Assembly: GCA_963802795.1 (NCBI GenBank)
Contig: CAWDJV010000004.1
Location: 248,001-312,000 of the forward strand
Length of the DNA: 64,000 nt
Source of the DNA: JAIBJN01 sp963802795
GTDB lineage: Bacteria > Actinomycetota > Thermoleophilia > Gaiellales > Gaiellaceae
Direction of reading: 5' to 3'
Under the pieces are notes generated by a model. The model was not told where the DNA came from. It was given only the letters and a program-made list of their open reading frames with translations, and made no database searches. The position numbers and the translations under genes are program-made. Positions within the stretch are counted from its first letter, which is position 1, and every line of letters begins with the position of its first letter. This document shows, piece after piece, positions 16,351-24,854 of this stretch.

Positions 16351-16360
16351 AGGTTAAGGT
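16351..16360. promoter_or_regulatory. overlapping divergent -10 elements (LON gene / hisC)
   Basis: The plus strand carries TAAGGT (16355-16360) 6 nt before hisC GTG; the minus strand carries TAACCT (16356-16351) 8 nt before the LON-gene ATG. The two hexamers share the central TA. Only 24 bp separate the start codons, so both mRNAs must be leaderless. Confidence 0.6.
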
Positions 16361-16366
16361 TTCCGC

Positions 16367-17479
16367 GTGGCCAACGAGCTCACCAGGAGCGCGATCGCGG
16401 GCCTCGTTCCCTACGAGCCCGGGAAGCCCGTCGAGGAGGTGCAGCGCGAGCTCGGCCTCGAGCGCGTGGTCAAGCTTGCCTCGAACGAGGGCCAGTTCGG
16501 ACCCTTTCCGGCCGCGCTCGCCGCGCTCGACGAGGGCCGGGCAGGGCTGAACCGGTACCCCGACGGCGGTGCGTACAGGCTCGTCATGCGCCTCGCCGAG
16601 AAGCACGGGGTCGAGCCCCAGAACGTCGCGGTCGCCGCCGGGGCGGACGCGGTCATCACCTACCTCTCGCTGGCGTCCCTCGACCCCGGCGACGAGGTCG
16701 TGTTCGGGTGGCCCTCCTTCGCCAGCTACCCGCTCGCTGCCGTGAAGATGGGGGCGACGCCGGTCCGCGTGCCGCTCACCGAGCACCGCTACGACGTCGA
16801 GCGGATCCTCGCTGCGGTCACCGACCGGACGAAGATCGTCTACCTGTGCAACCCGAACAATCCGACGGGCACGATGATCTCGCGGGCCGAGGTCGAGGCG
16901 TACTTCGCCGGCGTGCCGGACGGGGTCCTGACCGTGCTCGACGAGGCGTACTTCGAGTACCTGGAAGAGCCCGACTACCCGGACGGGATCGAGGAGCACA
17001 TGAAGGCGGGGCGCCGCGTGCTCGTCCTGCGTACGTTCTCGAAGATCTACGGCCTCGCCGGGCTCCGCGTCGGGTACGGGATCGGCCCGAAGGAGGTCGT
17101 CGACGCGATCAAGAAGGTTCGGAACGCGTTCGACGTCACCCAGCCGGCTCAGGACGCGGCGGTGGCGAGCCTCGGCGACCCTGCCGAGGTCGACCGGCGC
17201 CGGCAGCTGAACGCGCAGGCCCGCGCCCGGCTCGTGGAGCTGTGCGGGGAGATCGGCCTGGAGATCGCCTCTCCGGCGGTGGCGAACTTCGTCTACGCGG
17301 AAGTCGGCGAGGATGCGCGACCGGTCTTCGACGCGCTGCTCCGCGAGGGCGTGGTCGTCCGTCCGCTCGCGCCCTTCGGCGCCCCGGGCGCGATCCGGGT
17401 GACGGTCGGGACGCCCGAGGAGAACGAGCTCTTCGCCGAGGCCATCCGGCGTGTGCTGGTGACCGCGTCGGGGCCCTAG
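16367..17479 (+). CDS. hisC: histidinol-phosphate aminotransferase
   Basis: PLP-dependent class I/II aminotransferase, 370 aa, converting imidazole-acetol phosphate to histidinol phosphate. Motifs: KLASNEGQFGPF near the N-terminus, GADAVITYLSLA, YLCNPNNPTGT, DEAYFEY and the PLP lysine in LRTFSKIYGLAGLRVGYG; Arg in AIRVTVGTPEEN anchors the carboxylate. The GTG start is 6 nt after a TAAGGT -10. It is followed 3 nt later by meaB. The isolated location, away from other his genes, leaves a different substrate such as aromatic amino acids possible. Confidence 0.88.
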   Translation: MANELTRSAIAGLVPYEPGKPVEEVQRELGLERVVKLASNEGQFGPFPAALAALDEGRAGLNRYPDGGAYRLVMRLAEKHGVEPQNVAVAAGADAVITYLSLASLDPGDEVVFGWPSFASYPLAAVKMGATPVRVPLTEHRYDVERILAAVTDRTKIVYLCNPNNPTGTMISRAEVEAYFAGVPDGVLTVLDEAYFEYLEEPDYPDGIEEHMKAGRRVLVLRTFSKIYGLAGLRVGYGIGPKEVVDAIKKVRNAFDVTQPAQDAAVASLGDPAEVDRRRQLNAQARARLVELCGEIGLEIASPAVANFVYAEVGEDARPVFDALLREGVVVRPLAPFGAPGAIRVTVGTPEENELFAEAIRRVLVTASGP

Positions 17480-17482
17480 CCC

Positions 17483-18479
17483 GTGGCCGCCCGGACGTGG
17501 ACGCGCGAGGCCCTCGTCGAGGGCGTCCGCGCCGGCGACCGCCGGGCGCTCGCGCGCGCGATCACGCTCGTCGAGAGCTCCGATCCGCTCGCCTACGAGC
17601 TCGTGCGCGAGCTCTACCCCGAAACGGGGTCCTGCGTACGCAATCGGCGTCACCGGCCCGCCTGGCGTGGGGAAGTCGAGCCTGATCAGCGCCCTCGTCC
17701 GCCTCGTCCGCGCCGACGACACGAGCGTCGGCGTCATCTCCGTCGACCCGTCGAGCCCGTTCACCCACGGAGCGCTCCTGGGCGATCGCATCCGCCTCGC
17801 CGACCACTTCCTCGACCCGGAGGTCTTCATCCGCTCGATGGGGACGCGAGGGCACCTCGGTGGGCTTGCTGAGGCGACGCTCCAGGCGGCGCTCCTCCTC
17901 GACGCTGCGGGTAAGGAGCTGCTCTTCCTCGAGACAGTTGGAGCGGGGCAGAGCGAGGTCGAGGTGATCACGATCGCCGACACGGTGCTCCTCGTCCTCA
18001 TGCCGGGCTCGGGGGACTCGATCCAGGCCTTGAAGGCGGGGATCATGGAGATCCCGGACGTGATCGCCGTGAACAAGCGCGACCACCCGGCCGCCAAGAC
18101 GATGGTGAACGAGGTGCGCTCGATCCTCTCGCTGGACCGGGAGCGCGAGTGGCGGCCGCCGATCGTCCTCACCGAGGCCGTGCAGGGTGAGGGCGTGGAC
18201 GAGCTCTGGGAGAAGCTCGAGGAGCACCGCCGCCATCTCGAGGAGAGCGGGACGCTCGAGGAGCGCCGCGCCCGGAACCTCGCCGGCGAGGTGTTCGCGG
18301 TGGCCAGCGCCCGTACCAAGGCGCGGCTGGAGGCTGCGGTGGCGGAGGACGAGGAGCTGCGACGCCTTCTCGGCGAGGTGCAGCGGCGCGAGCTCGATCC
18401 GCTCACCGCCGTTCGTGAGATCATGGAGAAGGTGTTCCACCTTCGGGATGGCGACGCGGACACACCCGACACTCGCTGA
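17483..18479 (+). CDS. meaB: MeaB/ArgK-type G3E GTPase (frameshifted)
   Basis: P-loop GTPase chaperone that protects and reloads adenosylcobalamin-dependent methylmalonyl-CoA mutase. The N-terminal 48 residues (TREALVEGVRAGDRRALARAITLVES...ELYPETG) are in the frame of GTG 17483. The rest, with Walker A GPPGVGKSSL, SVDPSSPFTHGALLGDRIR, ETVGAGQSEVE and NKRD, is in the +1 frame. Shortening the GGGG at 17626-17629 by one G restores ...ETGPAYAIGVTGPPGVGKSS. The gene overlaps ilvA by 32 nt. Its mutase partner is at 52.1 kb. Confidence 0.9.
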
Positions 18480-19644
18480 GATCGAAGAGGCGCGGCGGCG
18501 CCTCGACGGCGTCGCGCGGGTCACCCCGGTCGTCTCCTCCGAGACACTCGGGCGCCTAGTCGACCGCCCGGTCTGGCTCAAGGCCGAGAACCTCCAGCGC
18601 ACGGGGTCGTTCAAGATCCGCGGCGCCTTCAACCGGATCTCCACCCTGACGGAGGCCGAGCGGGAGGCCGGCGTCGTGACGGCGAGCGCCGGGAACCACG
18701 GCCAGGCGGTCGCTTGGGCGGCCCGCGAGGCGGGAGTGCGGGCCACCGTGCTCATGCCCGAGGACGCGCCCGCGGCGAAGGTCGAGGCGACGCGCAGCTA
18801 CGGCGCCGAGGTCGTGCTCGCCGGGGCCGGGTACGACGAGGCGAACGCCGCTGCGAAGCAGCGGGCGGAGGTGGGGGAGACGCTCGTGCACGCCTTCGAG
18901 GACCCGCTCGTCGTCGCGGGCCAGGGAACGCTCGGGCTCGAGCTCGCCGAGCAGCTCGAAGCCGACGTCGAGACGCTCGTCGTCCCGATCGGCGGCGGCG
19001 GTCTCGCCGCGGGCATCGCGCTCGCGCTGCACGAGCTGCGGCCGCACCTTCGAATCGTCGGCGTGCAGGCTGCGGCCTGCGCTCCCTTCGCGGGCGAGGA
19101 GCCCAGGGGAAGCACGATCGCGGACGGGATCGCGGTCAAGAGGCCCGGAGAGCACACGAAGGCCATCCTCGAAGAGAGGCTCGCCGGGGTCGTCACCGTC
19201 TCCGACGCGGAGATCGCCGACGCGATCCTGCTCGTCAACGAGCGCTGCAAGCTCACCGTGGAGGGCGCCGGCGCGGCCTCCGTCGCGGCGCTCCTCGCGG
19301 GCAAGGTGGAGGGCTCCGGCCCAGCGTGCGCGCTCCTCTCGGGCGGGAACATCGACGCAAGCGCGCTCATCGAGGTCCTCCGCCACGGGCTCACGCAGGC
19401 GGGGCGCTACCTCGTCATCCGCACCCGCGTCGACGACCGGCCCGGCAACCTCGCGCACCTCCTCGCGCTGGTCGCGGAGGAGCGTGCGAACGTTCTCGGC
19501 GTCGACCACCACCGGGAGGGCATGGACCTGCCGGTGACCGGCACCGAGATCGAGCTCACCCTCGCCATGCGGGACGAGGAGCACTGCGGCGAGCTCACGG
19601 AGAGGCTCGAGGCCGAGGGCTTCCCGGTCGAGCGGCTGCGCTAG
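18448..19644 (+). CDS. ilvA: threonine ammonia-lyase (threonine dehydratase)
   Basis: PLP enzyme deaminating threonine to 2-oxobutyrate, 398 aa. The PLP lysine is in TGSFKIRGAF, the substrate loop is SAGNHGQAVA and the phosphate loop is PIGGGGLAAG. A single C-terminal ACT-like domain (YLVIRTRVDDRPGNLAHLLALV) marks the short form rather than the two-ACT IlvA. ATG 18448 overlaps meaB by 32 nt. Pairing with MeaB fits a 2-oxobutyrate to propionyl-CoA to methylmalonyl-CoA link; serine deamination is an alternative. Confidence 0.9.
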   Translation: MATRTHPTLAEIEEARRRLDGVARVTPVVSSETLGRLVDRPVWLKAENLQRTGSFKIRGAFNRISTLTEAEREAGVVTASAGNHGQAVAWAAREAGVRATVLMPEDAPAAKVEATRSYGAEVVLAGAGYDEANAAAKQRAEVGETLVHAFEDPLVVAGQGTLGLELAEQLEADVETLVVPIGGGGLAAGIALALHELRPHLRIVGVQAAACAPFAGEEPRGSTIADGIAVKRPGEHTKAILEERLAGVVTVSDAEIADAILLVNERCKLTVEGAGAASVAALLAGKVEGSGPACALLSGGNIDASALIEVLRHGLTQAGRYLVIRTRVDDRPGNLAHLLALVAEERANVLGVDHHREGMDLPVTGTEIELTLAMRDEEHCGELTERLEAEGFPVERLR

Positions 19645-19647
19645 CCG

Positions 19648-20088
19648 CTACCTGTCGAGCTCGAGGCCTTCGTGCGCGAGCTCGATCGACTCGATGGCAA
19701 CCTCGTTCTTGCCCGCGTCGAGCTCGGAGAGCTCGAACTTCACGGGGAAGGCGTTGCGCAGGCGCCAGCTCAGCACCGGCGTGTGCGAGTCGTCCAGGAG
19801 CGTGATCGCCACGTTGCGCCGGTAGGCTCCGCCCTCCGAGACGCTCTTCCACCAGTCCCAGAGGTCGCTCGACGTGGTGAGGCCGCGCCGAAGGGTGACG
19901 TTCGGGTAATGGATGCGCCCGGGAAGCTTGCGCGACGAGGAGACCGGGTCCGAGCCCTCCCGATACTCGAGCAACTCGACCTCGGCCGAGAGACCGCTGA
20001 CCGTCTTGAACGAGGCCGCGGCGATCCCGTCGATCTCGACGAGGAACGAGTAGTTCTTGAACGGATCTCGTCTCCCGGCAGGGGGCAT
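19648..20088 (-). CDS. phage-type tail tube protein (T4 gp19-like)
   Basis: 146 aa. RDPFKNYSFLVEIDGIAAASFKTVSGLSAEVELLEYREG is the hallmark N-terminus of T4 gp19-like tube proteins found in phage tails and extracellular contractile injection systems; KLPGRIHYPNVTLRRGLTTSSDLWDWW and ITLLDDSHTPVLSWRLRNAFPVKFELSELDAGKNEVAIESIELAHEGL are equally typical. No sheath, baseplate, spike or AAA gene lies nearby, so it is an orphan. It follows a small partner gene by 3 nt and ends 3 nt from ilvA, convergent. Confidence 0.85.
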   Translation of the reverse strand: MPPAGRRDPFKNYSFLVEIDGIAAASFKTVSGLSAEVELLEYREGSDPVSSSRKLPGRIHYPNVTLRRGLTTSSDLWDWWKSVSEGGAYRRNVAITLLDDSHTPVLSWRLRNAFPVKFELSELDAGKNEVAIESIELAHEGLELDR

Positions 20089-20091
20089 CGC

Positions 20092-20457
20092 TCAGTCTCC
20101 TCTCACGTAGGCGATCTCTCGGTAGATCTCGAGATCGTGTGTCATCGCCGCCTTGTACTCCTCCTTGTCGGCGTCGCGGTAGGTGACCCGGGCGACGATC
20201 GAGCTCGCGCGGCGGCGGGCGAACCACGACGCTGCCGAGTCGAGCAGCGTCCGGATCTCCCTGCCCGGTGCGAGGAAGGGGATGTTGCGAAAGAGCGGCA
20301 GCGCCGCGACGTCCTTCGTCCCGCCGAGGCCTACGAGCTTGCGGTTGAAGGTCGTCCTGACGTCGAGCGCGGGGCGGTCGCCGATGTTCGAGACCGCGAT
20401 GAAGAGGAGGCCGTCCTCGAAGACGACGTCCACGATCACCTCGGGGCGGCCGCTCAT
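20092..20457 (-). CDS. small beta-rich protein beside the tail-tube gene
   Basis: 121 aa. EVIVDVVFEDGLLFIAVSNIGDRPALDVRTTFNRKLVGL looks like a CARDB/immunoglobulin-like beta sandwich, followed by LPLFRNIPFLAPGREIRTLLDSAASWFARR and VTYRDADKEEYKAAMTHDLEIYREI. There is no signal peptide. It ends 3 nt before the tube gene and starts 9 nt after the DUF72 gene, so the three are one operon. It may bind or stabilise the tube protein; that is only context inference. Confidence 0.7.
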   Translation of the reverse strand: MSGRPEVIVDVVFEDGLLFIAVSNIGDRPALDVRTTFNRKLVGLGGTKDVAALPLFRNIPFLAPGREIRTLLDSAASWFARRRASSIVARVTYRDADKEEYKAAMTHDLEIYREIAYVRGD

Positions 20458-20466
20458 CGGCGAAGC

Positions 20467-21135
20467 CTACTCCGTGACCAGCTCCCGCAGCCGTTCCGCG
20501 TAGAGCGGCGCCGTCGGCTCGTCCTCGTGGCGAAAGAAGGCGTAGACGTCCGTCCCGGCGGCGAGGAGGGGCCGGATCGTGGCGGCAAGCCCTTCGAGGC
20601 CCGCCTCGTCGTAGGGAGGGTCCCGAAACCGTAGGTACCTGAACGCGGCGGCACCCTCGAGAGCGTTCGCGCGGACGACGCTGCGCTCGTCGAGCCGCTC
20701 GGTCACCTCGGGGTCGTCCCACGACTCGTGGCGGAAGTCGACCGCGACCGGCACCTCGGGGTCGAGCGAGTCGAGGAAGAGGCGCAGGAACCCGTCGTCG
20801 CGCGCCTGGGGGACCTTCACGCGGAGCGGACCGAGCCGGTCGCCGAGCCGGCGCGCCATCCGACAGAACTCGTCGACTCCCTCGACCCTCCCGAAGGACG
20901 TCAGGCGGCGGCTCATCGTGACCGCGAAGCGGAAGCCGTCGGGAACCTGAGCGGCCCAGCGGTCGAACTGATCCTCCTCCGGCACCCGGTAGAACGTGTT
21001 GTTGAGCTCGACGGCGTTGACGCGCTCCGCGTAGCGGCGCAGGAACGTGTCGGGCTTCGCCTCCGGCGGATAGAACCCGCCGCGCCAGGACGGGTAGGAG
21101 AAGCCGGAGGCGCCCGCATACAGCCGGCCGGTCAC
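20467..21135 (-). CDS. DUF72 family protein
   Basis: 222 aa TIM-barrel-like DUF72 protein: YAGASGFSYPSWRGGFYPPEAK at the N-terminus, ELNNTFYRVPEEDQFDRWA, FAVTMSRRLTS, VAVDFRHESW, and YAFFRHEDEPTAPLYAERL at the C-terminus. Function in bacteria is unsettled. The GTG start at 21135 fits the family N-terminus. It is first in an operon with the small beta protein and the tail-tube protein, an unusual association. Confidence 0.88.
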   Translation of the reverse strand: MTGRLYAGASGFSYPSWRGGFYPPEAKPDTFLRRYAERVNAVELNNTFYRVPEEDQFDRWAAQVPDGFRFAVTMSRRLTSFGRVEGVDEFCRMARRLGDRLGPLRVKVPQARDDGFLRLFLDSLDPEVPVAVDFRHESWDDPEVTERLDERSVVRANALEGAAAFRYLRFRDPPYDEAGLEGLAATIRPLLAAGTDVYAFFRHEDEPTAPLYAERLRELVTE

Positions 21136-21217
21136 GGGCCGAGCGGCCTGGGAGCGGCGGAGGCTCTCGCGGAGGGGGCACGGGGAAATCCCGCGGAGCG
21201 GCCCAGGCGAGCGACGG

Positions 21218-22312
21218 TCACGCCGGGAGTATGCGCACCTCCCGCTCGTCGGCGTCGCCGGCCATGAAGGCGAGAAGCCGCCGCCCCTCGGCGGTCACGG
21301 CGGCGGTGTCCCTCTTCGACAGTTTCCGGACCGGCTTGATCGAGAGCGTCGCCGCGCCGCGCTCGCGCTCGATTCGCCAGGAAGCCTTCAGGAACCCGTC
21401 GATCAGCGCCATGCTGAAGAAGCGGTTGTCGCCGAACCCGAGGCGCGGCCGGTCCTCTGCGAAACCGATGCGCGAGCGGTCGGCGTGCGAGAGGAAGACG
21501 TTGTCGTACTCGGGCAGGAAGCGCACGGGCGCCGGCGTGTCCGGGTCGGGAAGGGGCGCGTCGGCCAGGTCGAAGAGCTCGACGGCGCTCTCGTCCCGGA
21601 ACGTGCGCAGGTCGGCACGCAGCCGGTCCATCACCTCGCGCACGCGCGTGAGGCCCGACCAGGTGGCAACGTCCTGGACGCTCGCCGGCCCGAACGCGGC
21701 CAGGTAGCGCAGCACCGTCCGGTCGGGCGCGGAGTCGTCGCCGAGCGGGCGCCCGAGCCAGGACTCGAGCGTCGCCAGCGTCGGCCGCGCGCTCCGGCTC
21801 CAGAGGCCGCGGGGCGGGATCTGGACGACGGGGAGGAGGTAGGAGACGGCATGGGCCATCGCCTCCGCGTCCCGATCCGGCCAGCGCCCGGCGAGCGCCG
21901 TCCGAAGCCCGGCACGCGTGCGCGGCTCCTCCTCGAGCAGGGCGCGGCCGGCGGCGACGAGCTCGCCCGCGTCCACGTCGCCGAGCCGCCGCCCGAACGG
22001 GCTCCCGCTCCAGAAGGCTCGCTCCGCGACGACCTGGAGCACACGCCTCAGGACGAGGCAGTCGCGCGCCGTGACCAGGTGGATGGTCGCCCGCATGAGC
22101 GTCACGCGGACCGCCTGCCGCCCGACGATCAGCCGCTCGAGCTCCTCCGGGCGGAAGCCCTCGAGCCGTGACCAGAGGGCGACGTACGGATCGCGGGGCG
22201 CCTGCGCCTGCATGCCGACCAGGTGCTCGATCACCTCGCCGGCCGGGCGCGCCCGTCGCTCGAGCAGCAGCTGCCGCTCGAGGAGCGCCCGATTGAGCTC
22301 CCGCCTGCTCAG
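21218..22312 (-). CDS. winged-helix DNA-binding domain (HTH_42/DUF1006-like) protein, probable CTG start
   Basis: Begins SRRELNRALLERQLLLERR..VIEHLVGMQAQ, the characteristic start of the winged-helix DNA-binding-domain family; later LPEYDNVFLSHADRSRI, then GFGDNRFFSMALIDG and the C-terminal AEGRRLLAFMAG. Members include the E. coli crosslink-repair glycosylase YcaQ, though that identity is not shown. The open frame extends upstream, but that part is antisense to the tauE end. No ATG/GTG/TTG lies near the family start; CTG at 22312 overlaps the tauE stop as CTGA, exactly like the ATGA/GTGA couplings elsewhere here, giving 364 aa. Confidence 0.78.
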   Translation of the reverse strand: MSRRELNRALLERQLLLERRARPAGEVIEHLVGMQAQAPRDPYVALWSRLEGFRPEELERLIVGRQAVRVTLMRATIHLVTARDCLVLRRVLQVVAERAFWSGSPFGRRLGDVDAGELVAAGRALLEEEPRTRAGLRTALAGRWPDRDAEAMAHAVSYLLPVVQIPPRGLWSRSARPTLATLESWLGRPLGDDSAPDRTVLRYLAAFGPASVQDVATWSGLTRVREVMDRLRADLRTFRDESAVELFDLADAPLPDPDTPAPVRFLPEYDNVFLSHADRSRIGFAEDRPRLGFGDNRFFSMALIDGFLKASWRIERERGAATLSIKPVRKLSKRDTAAVTAEGRRLLAFMAGDADEREVRILPA

Positions 22313-23277
22313 GACAGGGGACGCCGCGCGACCACCGTCCGTTGCGCCTCCTCGGCTCCGTCGCCGTTCTCGGCGGGCCCCGGCTCGGGGACGCTCGGCT
22401 CGTGGGCCCGTTCCCCGCGCCGGAGAAGCCGGCGGGCGCCCCAGACGGCGACAGCGGCGAGCCCGGCCACGATCGTGACGACGACGATCGCGTTCGCATA
22501 GGGCACCTCGAGGAGCTTCAGGCCGCTGAGGCACAGCGCGGACGCGAGCGCGAAGCGCAGCACCCGGTCCGACAGCCCGACGCTCACCTGGCTCCCGATC
22601 AGGACGCCGGGGATCGACCCCACGAGGAGCCAGCCGATCGCACCGACGTCGACGTTCCCGGCCACCAGGTGGCCGAAGCCTGCGACCCAGAGGAGGGCCG
22701 CGGCGTGGGCGATATCGGTCCCGACCACGACCCTGGCCGCGAGCGGGAAGGCCAGGAGCATCGCGAGCGCGAAGAGCGTCCCGCTCCCCACCGACGTGAG
22801 GCCGACGACGAACCCGCCGGTGGCGCCGATCGCGATGGCGAAGATCCGGTCCCGGTTGGTGAGCGCCCCGAGCGTGGTCTGAGGCCCGGTGCGATGCATG
22901 ACGGCCTTGACGAGAAAGAGGACTCCGCCGATCACGAGCGTGACGCCGAGAATCCTGCCCTGGACGGAGTCGACACTGTCGCCGTAGCGGCGCGTCAGGT
23001 AGGTGGCAACCCAGACGCCGACGAGGGACAGGGGGGCGCTCCCGACCAGCATCCAGAAGGCCAGACGCGCTCTCACGGTTCCGAGCCGGCGGTGCCGCAC
23101 CGCGCCGAAGGACTTGAAGACGGCTCCGTGCAGGATGTCCGTGCCGATCGCGACGGCAGGGTTGAAGTTGAAGAGGAAGATGAGCATCGGCGTCATCAGC
23201 GAGCCGCCGCCCATCCCCGTCATCCCGACCAGGACGCCGATCAGGAAGCCTGCAATCGCGAGCCGAGGGTCGTTCAC
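22309..23277 (-). CDS. TauE/SafE-family permease
   Basis: 322 aa polytopic membrane protein, about eight transmembrane segments, of the sulfite/organosulfonate exporter family. The family signature appears twice: GVLVGMTGMGGGSLMTPMLI near the N-terminus and GATGGFVVGLTSVGSGTLFALAML in the middle. Ligand specificity cannot be read. It starts 1 nt after the uspA stop (GTG 23277) and its stop overlaps the CTG start of the winged-helix gene, so uspA-tauE-HTH is one operon. Confidence 0.9.
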   Translation of the reverse strand: MNDPRLAIAGFLIGVLVGMTGMGGGSLMTPMLIFLFNFNPAVAIGTDILHGAVFKSFGAVRHRRLGTVRARLAFWMLVGSAPLSLVGVWVATYLTRRYGDSVDSVQGRILGVTLVIGGVLFLVKAVMHRTGPQTTLGALTNRDRIFAIAIGATGGFVVGLTSVGSGTLFALAMLLAFPLAARVVVGTDIAHAAALLWVAGFGHLVAGNVDVGAIGWLLVGSIPGVLIGSQVSVGLSDRVLRFALASALCLSGLKLLEVPYANAIVVVTIVAGLAAVAVWGARRLLRRGERAHEPSVPEPGPAENGDGAEEAQRTVVARRPLS

Positions 23278-23278
23278 G

Positions 23279-23674
23279 TCAGTAGACGACGAGCACGTCG
23301 CAGGTCGAGTGCCGCAGGACGTCCTGGAGGACGCTTCCCTCGACGAGCCGCTCGAAGAACCGCTTCCTGCGGGTCCCCACCACGATCAGGTCGACGTTCC
23401 GCTCGCGCGCGAGCTTGACGATCGCCTCCGCGGGGTGCCCCAGGGACGGCACCAGCTCCGCGGTCAGGCCGCGTCCTTCGAGGTAGCCGTGCGCCTGCTC
23501 GAGCCGCTCCCGCGCGAACTGCTCGGCTTCCACTTCTTCGCCCGCGCCGGCGGCCGCGGCGACGCTCGTGACGATCAGCGTCGCGCCCAGCGCCTCGGCC
23601 AGGTCGGCGGCTCGCGCCAGCGTCTCGGAGGCAGGGTCGTCGAAGGCGACGAGGATTGTCTCGACTGCGGGCAC
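23279..23674 (-). CDS. universal stress protein (UspA family)
   Basis: 131 aa single USP domain: N-terminal ETILVAFDDPASETLARAADLAEALG, then the ATP-type loop region VDLIVVGTRRKRFFERLVEGSVLQDVLRHSTCDVLVVY, which corresponds to the G-2x-G-9x-G(S/T) nucleotide motif in degenerate form (GTRRKRFFERLVEGS). The GTG at 23674 is supported by TACGCT 6 nt upstream. The frame is open much further upstream but antisense to nothing coherent. It leads the uspA-tauE-HTH operon. Confidence 0.88.
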   Translation of the reverse strand: MPAVETILVAFDDPASETLARAADLAEALGATLIVTSVAAAAGAGEEVEAEQFARERLEQAHGYLEGRGLTAELVPSLGHPAEAIVKLARERNVDLIVVGTRRKRFFERLVEGSVLQDVLRHSTCDVLVVY

Positions 23675-23680
23675 TGAGTC

Positions 23681-23686
23681 AGCGTA
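23681..23686 (-). promoter_or_regulatory. -10 element of uspA, leaderless
   Basis: Minus-strand TACGCT ends 6 nt before GTG 23674. Confidence 0.5.
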
Positions 23687-23715
23687 GGCGTTTTCGGCGG
23701 CGTGCGAGCCTGACG

Positions 23716-24849
23716 TTACAGACCGAGGTGGCGGGCGATCACCATGCGCTGCACCTCGTTCGTGCCCTCGCCGATCTCCAGCACCTTCTGGTCGCGGTAG
23801 AGCCGCGAGATTGCGTACTCGTCGGTGAAGCCGTAGCCGCCGTGGATCTGGAGGGCGCGGTCGACGACCCGCCCCGACAGCTCGCCCGTGTAGAGCTTGG
23901 CCATCGCCGCCTCGCCTGCGAACGGTCGCTCCTGGTCCTTGAGCCACGCCGCCCGGTACACGAGCCCGCGGCCCGCCTCGATCTCGGTGGCCATGTCCGC
24001 CAGCGCGAACTGGATCGCCTGGAAGCTTGCGATCGGCTTGCCGAACTGCTCCCGCTCGCGGGCGTAGCCGAAGGCGAGGTCGTACGCGCCCTGCGCGAGG
24101 CCCAGCCCCATCGCCGCCACCGAGATGCGCCCGCCGTCCAGGATCTCGAGGAACTGGCGGAAGCCGGCGCCGCGGTCGCCGAGCAGGTTGCCCTCGGGCA
24201 CGGCGCAGTCCCGAAACGACAGCTCGCGCGTGTCGGAGGCCCGCCAGCCCATCTTGCGCATCGGAGCGGAGATCTCGTACCCGGGCGTCCCGTTCGGGAC
24301 GATCAGGTTCGAGATCTCGCCGTCGCCTGTCAGGGCGGTGATCGTCACGCACGCGCTCAGGTCCGTGCCGGCATTCGTGATGAAGATCTTCGAGCCGTTC
24401 ACGACCCACTCGCCGTCGCGCAGCTCCGCGCGGGTCCGGGTTGCGCCGGCGTCCGAGCCCGCGCCCGGCTCGGTGAGCCCGAAGGCGGCGAGGCGGCGGC
24501 CGGAAGCCAGGTCCGGGAGCCATTCCCGCCGCTGCTCCTCGGTGCCGAAGAGGAAGATCGGCATCGTCCCGAGCGACGTGTGCGCGGCGACGGTGATCGC
24601 CACGGACGAGTCCACGCGCGTCAGCTCCTCGATCGCGATCGCGTAGGCGAGCGTGTCGCTCCCCGCGCCGCCGTACTCCTCCGGGATCGGGATCCCCATG
24701 AGGCCGAGCTCGGCGAGCTCGGCGACGATCTCCTGCGGGAAGCGGTGCTCGCGGTCGAGCTCTTCGGCCACGGGTGCGATCCGCTCCTGCGCGAACTCGC
24801 GAACCGTCTGCCGCAGGAGCTCGTGCTCGTCGGAGAGGTCGAAGTCCAC
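23716..24849 (-). CDS. acyl-CoA dehydrogenase
   Basis: 377 aa, complete. The N-terminal helix domain is LSDEHELLRQTVREFAQERIAPVAEELDREHRFPQEIV, then GLTEPGAGSDAGATRT, ITNAG, and the C-terminus IHGGYGFTDEYAISRLYRDQKVLEIGEGTNEVQRMVIARHL with catalytic Glu in GEGTNE. IGEGTNEVQ is common in butyryl-, isobutyryl- and isovaleryl-CoA dehydrogenases, which fits the leucine-degradation genes at 29-35 kb. GTG 24849 gives the normal start VDFDLSDEHELL; the 165-bp inverted-repeat element ends 5 bp upstream. Confidence 0.92.
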   Translation of the reverse strand: MDFDLSDEHELLRQTVREFAQERIAPVAEELDREHRFPQEIVAELAELGLMGIPIPEEYGGAGSDTLAYAIAIEELTRVDSSVAITVAAHTSLGTMPIFLFGTEEQRREWLPDLASGRRLAAFGLTEPGAGSDAGATRTRAELRDGEWVVNGSKIFITNAGTDLSACVTITALTGDGEISNLIVPNGTPGYEISAPMRKMGWRASDTRELSFRDCAVPEGNLLGDRGAGFRQFLEILDGGRISVAAMGLGLAQGAYDLAFGYAREREQFGKPIASFQAIQFALADMATEIEAGRGLVYRAAWLKDQERPFAGEAAMAKLYTGELSGRVVDRALQIHGGYGFTDEYAISRLYRDQKVLEIGEGTNEVQRMVIARHLGL

Positions 24850-24854
24850 TACCG

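Noticed and set aside
16343..18472. Upstream extension of the LON-domain gene to a ~900 aa protein
   Set aside because: The extra part is antisense to hisC and meaB, has no domain, and the leaderless -10 sits directly before ATG 16342.
19648..20088. Prophage remnant
   Set aside because: Only one phage-type gene, with host-like codon use, in a tight operon with DUF72; no integrase or att repeats flank it.
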